DNA of 64,000 nt, taken from positions 43,083 through 107,082 of the forward strand of contig JADKBB010000012.1 in assembly GCA_016715195.1 (NCBI GenBank), written 5' to 3'. The translations under genes were made by a program, and so were the position numbers. Below are positions 28,014 to 37,544 of the stretch, in pieces. Within the stretch, counting starts at the first letter, position 1. Each line of letters opens with the position of its first letter. A model generated the notes under the pieces. The model had not been told where the DNA came from, did not search any database, and saw nothing but the letters and a program-made list of their open reading frames with translations. This stretch comes from Candidatus Villigracilis proximus. Lineage in GTDB: Bacteria > Chloroflexota > Anaerolineae > Anaerolineales > Villigracilaceae.

Positions 28014-30373
28014 CCCGATCTCTGATCCAACTATTGCGGATTCGCGGAGCGGGCTTTTTCCTTTCTCTTGCAGTGCTGGCCTGCCTGCCTTTTGCATTGA
28101 CCAATCTCCTGCGCGGCGTGGATTTTAACTTGCTGCTTCCGATCACATTGTTGGGCGTGTTTATCGCGCTGGTGCTGAGCTTATCAAATGTAAACGTGAT
28201 CTCAGCCTGCATTATTCTTTTGGGTCTTGGGCCTGCGGCATTGATCATCGGCATCGGCGGGATATGGAGTTCTCTATTTGAAGCTGTAAAAAATTCATTT
28301 GGCTTTGTTGCAGCATTATTCAAAATGCTTTTCTTTCATCAACCGATGGACACATCTGCGCTGCTTGCTGCAAGGGGAGAACTGGTTGAAAGAATCCTGG
28401 GGCTTGGAATCCGTTTCGGTCTGTGGTTCTCAGGTTTTTTGCAGGGAATTCAGATCGAAGATCCGGTGATCCGCACTTTGATATGGTGTATGGCTCTCTG
28501 GCTGGTTGCGGTTTGGGCGGGCTGGCAGATCAGCCGAAAGAATCGTTTATTGGTTGGCGTATTTCCAACTACGCTCTTGCTGGCTTTTGTCATCAATTAC
28601 ACGGGGAAAGAGATCGAAATCCTCTGGCTGCATCTTGGCTTGTTGTTATTCCTGCTTGGGCTGACCGGTTTCTCAGAACAAATGAGTCGTTGGAATCTTT
28701 CAAAAACAGATTACTCCGAAAGCACGAGTGTGGATACGCTTGTGGTTGTCGTTGTATTGACCATCACACTGACTGCTTTTTCATCCTTTGCATCCTCGGT
28801 CTCGATCAAAGAACTTATTGACCGAATGCGTGAAAAGCGTGAGCAGACAACATCAGCGTCTCAAGGTGAGGCGCTGGGTCTTGAGCCTGTGAAGGGCAAT
28901 GCGAATATTACCGGTATCGCAGGCGGTCTGCCCCGTTTCCATTTGGTCACAGGCGGACTTGAACTTTCGCAGCAATTGGTAATGACAATATCAACTGATG
29001 AATTTCCTCCCATGCCCGAAATTGCGAATGAGTCTGTTCCACGTCATTACTGGCGCACGCTTACGTATCAGTCTTATAACGGCGTGGGCTGGTCAAACCC
29101 TTCCGCGTTTGGCGGCGATATATTACCCAATGAAAATCTGGTCGATGAGATTCCATCCGGGTATCAGGTACTGACACAAACAGTGACCTTCCCCGACGAA
29201 GCGGAAGAACGTTTGTACTGGGCTGGTACTCTGCAAAGTGCGGATGTGCCGTTCGAGGCTGTCTGGCTGCGCAAGGCGGAAAGTACTCCGCTGCTTTACT
29301 CCAATATGCTCGCGGCATTGGCGTCAACGGAATCGTATCAAGCCCGGTCACTGGTGCTGAATGTGGATATGGAGACATTGCGCAAATCCCCCAGTGTTTA
29401 TCCAGAGTGGGTCAGCCGTCAATTCCTGTCGCTGCCTAAAACGGTGCCTGCCCGTGTTCATGGATTGGCGCGTGACCTAACGGCCTCCGCATCAACTCCA
29501 TATGACCGTGCGCTCGCCATTGAAAATTATCTGCGCACGTTTCCATACACACTTGAAGTCGGTCCGCCTCCCCCGGGCCGCGATGTGGCTGATTATTTTC
29601 TCTTTGATCTCAAGCAGGGATATTGCGATTATTACGCCACTTCGATGGTAGTTTTGGCACGTGCGGCGGGCCTGCCTGCGCGGCTGGTGATCGGGTATGC
29701 CAATGGCACTTACGATTCTGAACGCGCACAATATATCGTCACTGAAAATTATGCCCATTCATGGGTCGAGATTTATTTTTCAGGCATCGGCTGGGTGGAG
29801 TTTGAACCAACCGCCAGTGAGCCTGTCATTCAATATGAAGAGAAAAATGAGTCTATTGCTTCTCCGTCCGAGTCTCTCCCGGCAGAGCGATCTTTTGTAG
29901 AAAAAATTGTTCCGTTCTTGCAAAGTATATTTGCAGGTGCATGGCTCCCTGCCATCATTTTATTTGTTTGTGGTTTGCTGTGGATCGGATATGACTCATT
30001 CCGCCTGACCCGGCTTGAGCCTTCGCAAATTGCTCTTCTTATATATGGACGTTTTCGCCGCCTCGCCCGACCCGTTACAGGGTCCGCTTCGAGGAACCTG
30101 ACAGCCCACGCTTATGCATTTGTGCTCGTGCAGCGTCTGTCATCCATGAAAGTGATTCCCCGTTTTCAAAACTGGCTTGCACCTGCCCGATCTGAGATCG
30201 AACAATTGACAGAGCTTTTCTCACGTGCCTTGTTTGCGCCATTGCCTCCAACCCGTGCGGAAGTGAATGACGCAGTCAGGACCTGGTCACGCTTGCGCTG
30301 GAGATTATTGCTCGCAAATGTGTTGTCGATTCAAAAAAATAAATTGATTCGGTGGATACAGCCGAAAGGTTGA
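28010..30373 (+). CDS. TgpA-like membrane transglutaminase
   Basis: 787 residues. The N-terminal third has about six transmembrane segments, then an extracytoplasmic domain, the transglutaminase-like core (about 505-610) with catalytic cysteine in QGYCDYYATSM and histidine in NYAHSWVEIYF, and the third position in GWVEFEPT. A last membrane helix lies near 650, followed by a DUF4129-like cytoplasmic tail. The family acts at the outer face of the membrane, but substrates are not known. ATG at 28010 overlaps the DUF58 stop. Co-occurrence with DUF58 is typical of the family. Confidence 0.88.
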   Translation: MTRSLIQLLRIRGAGFFLSLAVLACLPFALTNLLRGVDFNLLLPITLLGVFIALVLSLSNVNVISACIILLGLGPAALIIGIGGIWSSLFEAVKNSFGFVAALFKMLFFHQPMDTSALLAARGELVERILGLGIRFGLWFSGFLQGIQIEDPVIRTLIWCMALWLVAVWAGWQISRKNRLLVGVFPTTLLLAFVINYTGKEIEILWLHLGLLLFLLGLTGFSEQMSRWNLSKTDYSESTSVDTLVVVVVLTITLTAFSSFASSVSIKELIDRMREKREQTTSASQGEALGLEPVKGNANITGIAGGLPRFHLVTGGLELSQQLVMTISTDEFPPMPEIANESVPRHYWRTLTYQSYNGVGWSNPSAFGGDILPNENLVDEIPSGYQVLTQTVTFPDEAEERLYWAGTLQSADVPFEAVWLRKAESTPLLYSNMLAALASTESYQARSLVLNVDMETLRKSPSVYPEWVSRQFLSLPKTVPARVHGLARDLTASASTPYDRALAIENYLRTFPYTLEVGPPPPGRDVADYFLFDLKQGYCDYYATSMVVLARAAGLPARLVIGYANGTYDSERAQYIVTENYAHSWVEIYFSGIGWVEFEPTASEPVIQYEEKNESIASPSESLPAERSFVEKIVPFLQSIFAGAWLPAIILFVCGLLWIGYDSFRLTRLEPSQIALLIYGRFRRLARPVTGSASRNLTAHAYAFVLVQRLSSMKVIPRFQNWLAPARSEIEQLTELFSRALFAPLPPTRAEVNDAVRTWSRLRWRLLLANVLSIQKNKLIRWIQPKG

Positions 30374-30378
30374 TCGTA

Positions 30379-30822
30379 TTATTCCCCCGCGAAGGGACGC
30401 AAACGATGCATCCATTTTTCGGGCTCAGCCAGTGGTTCAAAATCGAATTGTTGGTACAGTCCATGTGCGTCATTGGTGGCAAGCAGCCAGCGGCGGACTT
30501 GTTTTAATTGCGGGTGATCGAGAACGCTTTGCACGAGCCATTTGCCAAGACCATGTCCGCGGTAATCTTCGTGGATGAAGACATCGCATAAATAGGCGAA
30601 GATGGAATAATCAGTCACAACACGCGCCATGCCGATCTGACGGCTGCCCGCGTATATGCCAAAGACCAGCGAGTTGGCAAATGCGGTTTCAGTGCGTTCG
30701 TGCGGACGTCCCTTTGACCAATAAGCGCGGGAGAGAAAATCATTCACGGTATCCATATCCAGACGGTTTGGATCGGTGCTCAGGGTAAATGTGTCACGGT
30801 GGGTTTCAAAGATTTGGGCCAT
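30379..30822 (-). CDS. GNAT-family N-acetyltransferase
   Basis: 147 residues. The acetyl-CoA-binding signature is in DVFIHEDYRGHGLGKWLVQS (motif A, R-G-x-G-L-G), and TNDAHGLYQQFDF is the usual motif B end. The N-terminal half has DFLSRAYWSKGR, typical of small YjdJ/ElaA-like acetyltransferases acting on unknown amines. Converges tightly with the transglutaminase gene (5 nt). A TAAACT at 30834-30829 on the minus strand lies 6 nt before the ATG, another leaderless-type arrangement. Confidence 0.85.
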   Translation of the reverse strand: MAQIFETHRDTFTLSTDPNRLDMDTVNDFLSRAYWSKGRPHERTETAFANSLVFGIYAGSRQIGMARVVTDYSIFAYLCDVFIHEDYRGHGLGKWLVQSVLDHPQLKQVRRWLLATNDAHGLYQQFDFEPLAEPEKWMHRLRPFAGE

Positions 30823-30871
30823 GCGGGGAGTTTATCACATCATGGTATCATGGCTGAGTCAAAGGAGAATT

Positions 30872-31516
30872 ATGTTTAAACCTATAAAATGGGAAACGTT
30901 CCCACGCGATTTTCTTAGAATTCAAATTGGATTCTTGCTGTTTGGATTGGCGATCACATTGATGATCCGCGGTAATTTGGGCACGAGCGCATGGGCGGTT
31001 TTGGAAGTGGCGCTGGCTTATAAACTCGGTATTTCGATTGGGGCGATGACCGTGGCGATGGGCTTTTTTGTGTTGATCGGTGCGTTGTTAATGCGTGAAA
31101 AATTAGGATGGGGCACACTGGCGAATATTTTGTCGATCGGGCCGTGGGAGGATCTTTGGCTTTCGATCATTCCATCTGTGGAAAATGACCTGCTTTTACA
31201 AACGGGAATGTTACTGTTGGCCATCTTTTTAATGGGACTGGCCAGCGCAATTTACATCGGTGTGGATGCGGGCGCAGGTCCACGGGATAGCATGATGCTG
31301 GCGATCAAACGCACCACCGGCGTCAGCATCCGCGTGGCGCGTGCCATTATTGAAGTAACCGTCGTGACCATCGGCTGGCTGCTGGGCGGACCTGCTGGCA
31401 TCGGCACTCTGGTTTTCGCAATACTCGTGGGACCTTCGGTGCAGTTTGGCTTTAAGTTATTTAACGTTCACCCGCACGGACCTGAGGCGTTAATTCCGCA
31501 GGCTCCGGAAGATTAG
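30872..31516 (+). CDS. YczE/YyaS/YitT-like integral membrane protein
   Basis: 214 residues with five transmembrane segments. GNLGTSAWAVLEVALAYKLG and YIGVDAGAGPRDSMMLAI match the YczE-type membrane proteins with the conserved D-x-G-AGPRD signature. Transport or regulatory roles have been suggested for relatives but none is established here. The ATG at 30872 has AAAGGAG 7 nt upstream, so it is chosen over longer upstream readings that would overlap the divergent GNAT gene. Confidence 0.8.
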   Translation: MFKPIKWETFPRDFLRIQIGFLLFGLAITLMIRGNLGTSAWAVLEVALAYKLGISIGAMTVAMGFFVLIGALLMREKLGWGTLANILSIGPWEDLWLSIIPSVENDLLLQTGMLLLAIFLMGLASAIYIGVDAGAGPRDSMMLAIKRTTGVSIRVARAIIEVTVVTIGWLLGGPAGIGTLVFAILVGPSVQFGFKLFNVHPHGPEALIPQAPED

Positions 31517-31578
31517 ATATTAGGGTCCAAAATCGGATTAAGGATAGCGAACTGAAGTCCGCGATCCAAGGAGAAGTT

Positions 31579-33908
31579 ATGACAGAATCAATTCCTGAAA
31601 CACCAATGGTTGAGCCGCAGAATCGTTCCACGGGTGCGTTGATCCTCTTTTTATTTATTGCACTGCCAATGCCGTTGTGTTTGTATATTTATCATTTTAT
31701 TGTCTGGTCAACAGAACAAAGCGCGATCATATCTTCAAGTTTGAAAAATCTCGAATGGGCCGGGTTGATCGGTTTGGCTGTGCAAGCCTTTGTGATGACG
31801 GGCATCATGGCCGCGCTTTGGTATTTCACAAAAGATGACCGCTTCAAGCCGGTCTATGCCGGTCTGTTTGGCGCGGCGGTTGTGGCTTTCCCTGCTTTGC
31901 TTTTACGTCTGCTCGGACCAAACAATGATCAAGTCGGTTTCATCGCGCAGTTTTTACTTTGCATTATTGGCGCGTTGCTCGTCATTCGCTTGCGAAAAAT
32001 AAAATTGAATGGGGACGTGCTGCTCTGCCATTTGGATTGTTGGTGGCGGGCATTGGTTTTGCGCCTTTCGCAATTTTCGGCGCGTTCGGTTCCTTTGGCG
32101 ATGCATTTCTAAGTTTGCTGGCGAGTCTTGCATTTGGATTCTTCGCCGCCACCTTGATCGAATCCACGACCGGGAATTTATTGTTGGATGGTGTGGGCGT
32201 TGGCGCGGTGCTTGCCTTGCTCGGCTCGGCCATTGGTTATGACGGCTCACAATTAATTTTGCTCGCCATTCTTCCTTCGTTCGCGTTTGCGATTTCAGCA
32301 GTGCTGCCTTCCAAACTCGCGGCGGGCGCGGCTGCTTCTGTGTTGACCTTTGCGGCGCTGGCGATGTTTGATCCCACCGAGTTGACAGTTGTCCTTAGCG
32401 ATATTGCGGGCATTGCGTCGAAGACAACTGTCGTCGTGATCGGCCTCGGTTTGGTCACCAGTGTCATTGCGCTGATTCTGCGTTTCGTAACAGGAGCAGG
32501 CTCAACGTCGGGAGTGATGCGCACCATCGGTTGGGCAGGCGCCGGCGTGACGTGGATCATCGTCATCGCGCTCTTCTTCATCTTCGGTAATCCCGGAAAT
32601 TATGGCGACCGGTTATTTGTCATCTTAAAAGATCAAGCCGATATTTCTGATGTCGTAAAAATTAAAGACCGTGATGAAAGATTGAGCGCGGCGTATGAAC
32701 AATTAACGGAACACGCAAATTCAACTCAGGCGGGCCTTCGAAATTTCTTCGATAAGACCGGCATTGAGTACACACCTTATTATTTGGAAAATGCGATGGA
32801 GGTGCGCGGTGGGACGTTGATCCGGTTGTATTTGTTGACCCGTCCCGAAGTGGACCGCATCATTCCCAGCCCGCGCCTGCGTGCTGTTCCTGACGATGAA
32901 TCTCAGCCCGGATATTTGACCGAAGTCGATGGCGGCGTGCAGTGGAATATTTCCATGATCGGCGCGGACAAAGTATGGGACGAGTTTAATGTGCGCGGCG
33001 AAGGCATCGTGATCGGTCAATCTGACTCAGGCGTGGACGGGAATCATCCGGCCATTCACGATCAATATCGCGGCGTGACCGAAGGCGACGATTACAACTG
33101 GTTCGATCCATGGGATGATACAACTTCGCCCAACGATGAAGGCGGACATGGCACACACACCACCGGCACCATCCTCGGTGCGGACGGTATCGGTGTTGCG
33201 CCCGATGCGCAATGGATCGGCTGTGTGAATCTGGATCGCAATCTCGCAAACCCCGCTTTGTATCTGGATTGTATGCAGTTCATGCTCGCGCCATTTCCGC
33301 ACGGCGGCGATCCGTTGACCGATGGCGACCCAACCCGTGCCGCGCATGTATTAAATAATTCATGGGGCTGCCCGAGCATTGAAGGCTGTGACCCCGATGC
33401 CTTATTACAGGCTACAGATAATTTAAGATATGCGGGCATCTTCGTGGTTGTCTCCACCGGCAATGACGGGCCAAATTGTGAAACCGTTGAATCTCCGCTC
33501 TCGTTGTATGACTCCGCTTTTTCAGTGGGCGCAATTGATCAGCTTGGAAACATGGCCGATTTCAGCAGCCGCGGCCCGGTGATGGTGGATGGGTCTGGCC
33601 GCATCAAACCTGATATCGTCGCCCCCGGTGTGGATATTCTCTCATCGCTGCCTGATGGAACCTATGGCTCGAACAGCGGCACCTCGATGGCAGGTCCGCA
33701 CATTGTGGGCGTGGTAGCTTTGATCTGGTCTGCCCAGCCCGAGTTGATCGGCGATATTGATGCGACAGAACAACTCATCATTGACACCGCTCAACCCTAC
33801 ACAGGTGACAAATCCATTGGATGTTTCAGCGGCAGCACACCCAGCAATGCATATGGTTATGGCGTTGTAGATGTGTACGAAGCTGTGAAGCAGGCATTGG
33901 GCAAGTAA
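31579..33908 (+). CDS. Membrane-anchored subtilisin-like serine protease (S8), one frameshift
   Basis: Restoring one A in the A5 run at 31995-31999 joins two readings into a 776-residue protein (RLRKNKIEWGRAALPFG at the join). The first 330 residues hold about nine or ten transmembrane segments. A helical linker follows, then the S8 catalytic domain with Asp in GQSDSGVDGNHP, His in GGHGTHTTGT, Asn in NNSWG and Ser in NSGTSMAGPH. Extra cysteines (GCPSIEGCD) suggest an exported domain. A polytopic membrane domain fused in front of a subtilase is unusual. AAGGAG precedes the ATG. Confidence 0.85.
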
Positions 33909-33927
33909 AATAATATAGTCTTGAATT

Positions 33928-33965
33928 ACAGAGACACAGAGTTATTCTTCTGTGTCTCTGTTTTA
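33928..33965 (+). terminator. Terminator after the subtilase gene
   Basis: ACAGAGACACAG and its exact inverted copy form a 12-bp stem with 10-nt loop followed by TTTTAT. Confidence 0.85.
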
Positions 33966-33983
33966 TAAATCAGAGGAGATTTT

Positions 33984-34893
33984 ATGAGTCGTTTATCGAA
34001 AATTATATTAAGCGCCATCGCAGGGATTTTGATTTTGGGATCTGTCGGTTTACTGTTGAAGACCCGCTCTGAAGCATATAATTTGCTCCATGCTCCCATG
34101 TCCACCCGTAGTTTGATCACCGATACACCCGATGATTTCAAACTTGAATTTGAAGATGTGATCGTCACCAACCCCGACGGTATGAAACTCGTCGGCTGGT
34201 TTATCCCCGGGGAAAATGACGCGGTCATCATCATGCAGCATGGATATAAATCCACGCGCTCTGAATTGCTGAACGAAGCCGAGATGATGCATCGCCACGG
34301 ATACAATGTGCTGGTCACATCCATCCGCGCGCATGATGACAGCGAAGGCGAACTCATCACTCTCGGCAAATACGAAGTGGACGATATGGAAGCCTGGTAT
34401 CAATACCTGCTGACCCGTGACGAAATTAATCCGGATAAGATCGGCCTGCTCGGAAATTCCTACGGCGGAATGTTGTCCTTGCAATATGCGGCGCAAAACG
34501 AAAATATCAAAGCCATCGTTGCCAACTGCGCCTTCTCTTCCATGACCGACACTGTTTCAACCAGTGTCACACATTTTACCGGTCTGCCGGAATTTCCATT
34601 CGTGCCGCTGATCGTCTTTTGGGCCGAGCAAAGCACTGGCGTCAAAATGGAAGAGATCGATGCGACCCAATGGATTCCGCAGATTAGTCCGCGCCCGGTG
34701 TTTTTGATGCAGGGCGGCATGGACACAGTCATCTCCCCCGAAAGCGGACAGCGCCTGTACGATGCGGCCGGCGAACCAAAAGGAATTATGGTTTGACCCC
34801 AAGCTCGGTCACGTGGAATTTGATACACAGCGCGCTTATGAATATGAAAACAGAGTCACCGCATTTTTTGATCAATATTTATTAGGAGAATAA
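33984..34893 (+). CDS. Alpha/beta hydrolase, membrane-anchored (one frameshift)
   Basis: About 303 residues after removing one G near 34770 (CCAAAAGGAATT read as CCAAAAGAATT), which joins GEPK to ELWFDPKLGHVEF. An N-terminal hydrophobic helix (IILSAIAGILILGSVGLLL) anchors it. The nucleophile elbow is GNSYGG, the acid is in QGGMDTVIS and the histidine is in LGHVEF. The last catalytic residue is only recovered after the frame correction, which supports an error rather than decay. TGGFIPG and HGYKSTRSE-like motifs match the BAAT/YqkD-type hydrolases. SD AGAGGAG upstream. The PNPOx gene starts 2 nt downstream. Confidence 0.85.
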
Positions 34894-34894
34894 A

Positions 34895-35380
34895 ATGCCA
34901 AAAGTTTCCCGCCCCAAACTGCCAAAAGGCTATGTCGATAATCCCATTTCTGAAGTGCCGTGGGCGCACGTCGAAACCCGCCTGACTGAGTCGATCAATT
35001 ACTGGTTGTGTACCGTCTACCCCGACGGACGTCCGCATGTGGTTCCGCGCTGGGGCGCATTTCTCGATGGCAAACTTTATTATGACGGCAGTCCCGAAAC
35101 ACGTCACGCCCGCAATCTTGAAAAGAATCCAAATGTGACTTTGCATCTCGAAAGCGGAAATGATGTGGTCATCATGGATGGGACTTCACACCCCGCATCC
35201 AAACCGGACCTCGAACTGGCTCAGCGACTATCGGCAGCCTACTGCGCCAAATACGAATCTGACGGCTACGCCCCCAAACCCGATCAATGGGATGCCGGCG
35301 GACTATACATCTTCACCCCGCGTCAATGTTTAGCGTGGACAACGTTCTTCGAGAATCCCACGAAATTTATCTTTGAGTAA
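34895..35380 (+). CDS. Pyridoxamine 5'-phosphate oxidase-like flavin protein
   Basis: 161 residues of the split-barrel FMN-binding family. NYWLCTVYPDGRPHVVPRWGAFLDGKLYYDGS is condensed here to its key parts: the N-terminal strands and R-P-H-V-V-P. The C-terminus has WTTFFENPTKFIFE. Families of this size are often F420- or FMN-dependent reductases, but the substrate cannot be told. The AGGAG in the end of the previous gene serves as its ribosome binding site, so both genes are probably co-expressed. Confidence 0.82.
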   Translation: MPKVSRPKLPKGYVDNPISEVPWAHVETRLTESINYWLCTVYPDGRPHVVPRWGAFLDGKLYYDGSPETRHARNLEKNPNVTLHLESGNDVVIMDGTSHPASKPDLELAQRLSAAYCAKYESDGYAPKPDQWDAGGLYIFTPRQCLAWTTFFENPTKFIFE

Positions 35381-35387
35381 ATAATAC

Positions 35388-35449
35388 AACTTCGGAAGTC
35401 TGCCTGGAGGCATCCCCATTTGAATTCCTCTAAAAAGACTTCCGAAGTT
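35388..35449. promoter_or_regulatory. Two 11-bp dyads in inverted orientation before lysE
   Basis: AACTTCGGAAGTC at 35388-35400 is repeated exactly inverted at 35437-35449. Each copy is itself a dyad (ACTTC-G-GAAGT), and the centres are 49 bp apart. The second copy ends 17 nt before the lysE ATG. Paired operators for a repressor, or a long-loop terminator of the previous gene, are both possible. No T-run follows, which favours operators. Confidence 0.55.
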
Positions 35450-35454
35450 TGAAT

Positions 35455-35460
35455 TAAAAT
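35455..35460 (+). promoter_or_regulatory. -10 box 6 nt before lysE ATG
   Basis: TAAAAT lies 6 nt before the ATG at 35467 with no Shine-Dalgarno. The distal dyad of the putative operator ends only 5 nt upstream of it, so a bound repressor would cover the promoter. Confidence 0.5.
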
Positions 35461-35466
35461 TACAAC

Positions 35467-36087
35467 ATGTGGATTTACTTATTTCAAGGCGCCGTCTACG
35501 GACTGACCGCCGCTTCACAACCGGGTTCATTCCAAACCTACCTCATCTCGCAAACTCTCACCCGCGGCTGGAAGCGGACCCTGCCCGCTGCGCTCGCACC
35601 GCTCATCAGCGATGGGCCGATTATCCTGATCTGTTTGCTGCTGCTTAGTCAGGTGCCTGATTGGTTGAAACGTTTTCTGCACATCGCCGGCGGACTGTTT
35701 ATTTTGTATCTGGCCTATGGCGCATACAAAACCTGGAAAAACTTCAACCTGTCCGTTCCTGCGGTTGAAACAGAAACCCGTCAAAGTGTGCTGAAAGCCG
35801 CGATGATGAATGCATTGAATCCCAACCCATACATCTTTTGGACTCTTGTGACCGGCCCCATTCTTTTACAAGGCTGGCACGAATCTCCGCTCAACGGGAT
35901 TGGGTTCCTTGCAGGTTTTTATCTGACCATGGTCGCTTGTCTGGCAGCGATCATCCTTATCTTTGGCACAGCGCAAAAACTGGGGCCAAAGGTCAACCGC
36001 ATGATGCTTGGCGTTTCAGCTATTGCATTGTTTTGCTTTGGCTTGTATCAATTATGGCTTGGACTATTTCAAGGAGGAACCATATGA
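35467..36087 (+). CDS. LysE/RhtB-family amino-acid or metabolite exporter
   Basis: 206 residues with six transmembrane segments. GLTAASQPGSFQTYLISQTL at the start is the family P-G-x3-Y/x-L signature, followed by SDGPIILICLLL and the middle segment MNALNPNPYIFWTLVTGP. Members export amino acids, homoserine lactones or other small molecules out of the cell. First gene of a four-gene set (exporter, flavin monooxygenase, ABM monooxygenase, Fe-alcohol dehydrogenase). Its stop overlaps the next start by 4 nt. Confidence 0.88.
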   Translation: MWIYLFQGAVYGLTAASQPGSFQTYLISQTLTRGWKRTLPAALAPLISDGPIILICLLLLSQVPDWLKRFLHIAGGLFILYLAYGAYKTWKNFNLSVPAVETETRQSVLKAAMMNALNPNPYIFWTLVTGPILLQGWHESPLNGIGFLAGFYLTMVACLAAIILIFGTAQKLGPKVNRMMLGVSAIALFCFGLYQLWLGLFQGGTI

Positions 36088-37229
36088 ACACAAAAACAGA
36101 TCTACTTATTATCGGTGCAGGACCATTTGGGTTATCGCTTGCCGCGTATGCCGGATCTTTGGGCATCGATCATCTTGTGGCAGGCAAGTCAATGGAATTT
36201 TGGAAGCGGAATATGCCCGACGGCATGTATCTGCGTTCCGCATCAGACTGGTCTCTCGACCCGACAGGGAAGGCCAGTATTATGAATTATCTGGAAACTC
36301 AGGGGAAGACCCCCGCAGATGTGGAACCGCTCTCCCGTGATTTTTACCTTGCGTATTGTCAATGGTTTCAAGAGCAGTCCGGCATCGAAACCATACAGCA
36401 TTACGTGACGCAACTCGCAAAGAAAAACGACAACTTCTTTGCACAGTTTGAAAATGGCGACGTGGTTGAAGCAAAGCAGGTAGTCATAGCCATTGGCATG
36501 AGATATTTCAAGAATCAACCGTCAGACTTAACTGCGCTTCTGCCAAAGGGAAGATACAGCCACACTTGTGATGCGGTACAGTTGCAAGGTCAAAAGGAAA
36601 AGCGGGTTCTTATCCTCGGCGGCAGACAGAGCGCGTTTGAGTGGGCTGCTTTATTAAATGACGCGGGCGCGGCGGAAGTGCATCTGGTACACAGACACGA
36701 GTCACCCAAGTTTACCGAGTCAGATTGGTCGTGGGCGGCTCCAATGGTGGATGGAATGGTCGCTGACCCTGCGTGGTTCCGAAATTTGCCGCAGGAAGAA
36801 AAAGATGCGATCACCAAACGGATGTGGGGGGAAGGACGTTTGAAAGTGGAACCGTGGCTGGAAAAGCGCGTTATGAAAGCGGGTACATATATTCATGAGA
36901 AAGCAGCGCTGACTTCATGTGTTGAATTGACCGACGGCTCAATGAGTGTCACACTTGATAACGGAAACACTTTTGTTGTGGATGAGATCATCCTTGCCAC
37001 AGGTTATAAAGTGGACTTAAATCAAATCCCGTTCCTTGATAAGAATCTGTTGAGCGAAATTTCAACGCGTAACGGCTTCCCTGTTCTCGATGAACATTTT
37101 CAAACCAGTGCGCGCGGTTTATATTTCACAAGCATGCCTGCTGGCCAGGATTTCGGTCCTTTCTTCGGGTTTACAATTTCAGTCAGAGCTTCGGCACAGA
37201 TTATCGGAAATGCGATCGCAGGCAGATAA
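36084..37229 (+). CDS. Flavin/NAD(P)-binding monooxygenase-like oxidoreductase
   Basis: 381 residues. The N-terminal dinucleotide fold has IIGAGPFGLSLAAYAG, a second nucleotide-binding loop is LILGGRQSAFEWAALL, and the late ATGYK motif is typical of class B flavin monooxygenases. The HLVAGKSMEFWKRNMPDG region matches FAD contacts in related putative monooxygenases. The substrate is unknown; SidA-like N-hydroxylases and general FMOs are the nearest recognisable groups. ATG at 36084 has AAGGAGG 6 nt upstream and overlaps the lysE stop. The context of exporter, ABM protein and alcohol dehydrogenase suggests conversion or detoxification of a small organic compound. Confidence 0.82.
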   Translation: MNTKTDLLIIGAGPFGLSLAAYAGSLGIDHLVAGKSMEFWKRNMPDGMYLRSASDWSLDPTGKASIMNYLETQGKTPADVEPLSRDFYLAYCQWFQEQSGIETIQHYVTQLAKKNDNFFAQFENGDVVEAKQVVIAIGMRYFKNQPSDLTALLPKGRYSHTCDAVQLQGQKEKRVLILGGRQSAFEWAALLNDAGAAEVHLVHRHESPKFTESDWSWAAPMVDGMVADPAWFRNLPQEEKDAITKRMWGEGRLKVEPWLEKRVMKAGTYIHEKAALTSCVELTDGSMSVTLDNGNTFVVDEIILATGYKVDLNQIPFLDKNLLSEISTRNGFPVLDEHFQTSARGLYFTSMPAGQDFGPFFGFTISVRASAQIIGNAIAGR

Positions 37230-37238
37230 AGGAGAAAA

Positions 37239-37544
37239 ATGAATATCGTTCACGTGCATGTGCATGTCAAACCTGAGTTTGTCGAAGTCTTTAAACAAGC
37301 CACTCTTGAAAATGCATCCAACAGCGTGCTTGAGGAAGGCATTGCGCGTTTTGATGTCCTTCAACAAAATGACGACCCGACCCGCTTTATTCTCGTTGAA
37401 GTTTATAAAACTGTCGAAGCGCCCGTCGCGCACAAAGAGACTGCACATTATGCAAAGTGGCGCGACACGGTTGCAGAGATGATGGCTGAACCACGACAGG
37501 GAATCAAATTCAATAATATTTATCCCGAAGATTCGGGCTGGTGA
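37239..37544 (+). CDS. ABM-domain monooxygenase/isomerase (LsrG/YgiN-like)
   Basis: 101-residue dimeric alpha/beta-barrel type protein of the antibiotic biosynthesis monooxygenase family. N-terminal HVHVHVKPEFVEVFKQATLENA and later DPTRFILVEVYKT and HKETAHYAKWRDTV are the usual strand and helix motifs, including the conserved His in AHK.TAHY. Relatives oxidise quinols or isomerise autoinducer-2. AAAGGAG precedes the ATG, and only 9 nt separate it from the monooxygenase, so it belongs to the same operon. Confidence 0.85.
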   Translation: MNIVHVHVHVKPEFVEVFKQATLENASNSVLEEGIARFDVLQQNDDPTRFILVEVYKTVEAPVAHKETAHYAKWRDTVAEMMAEPRQGIKFNNIYPEDSGW

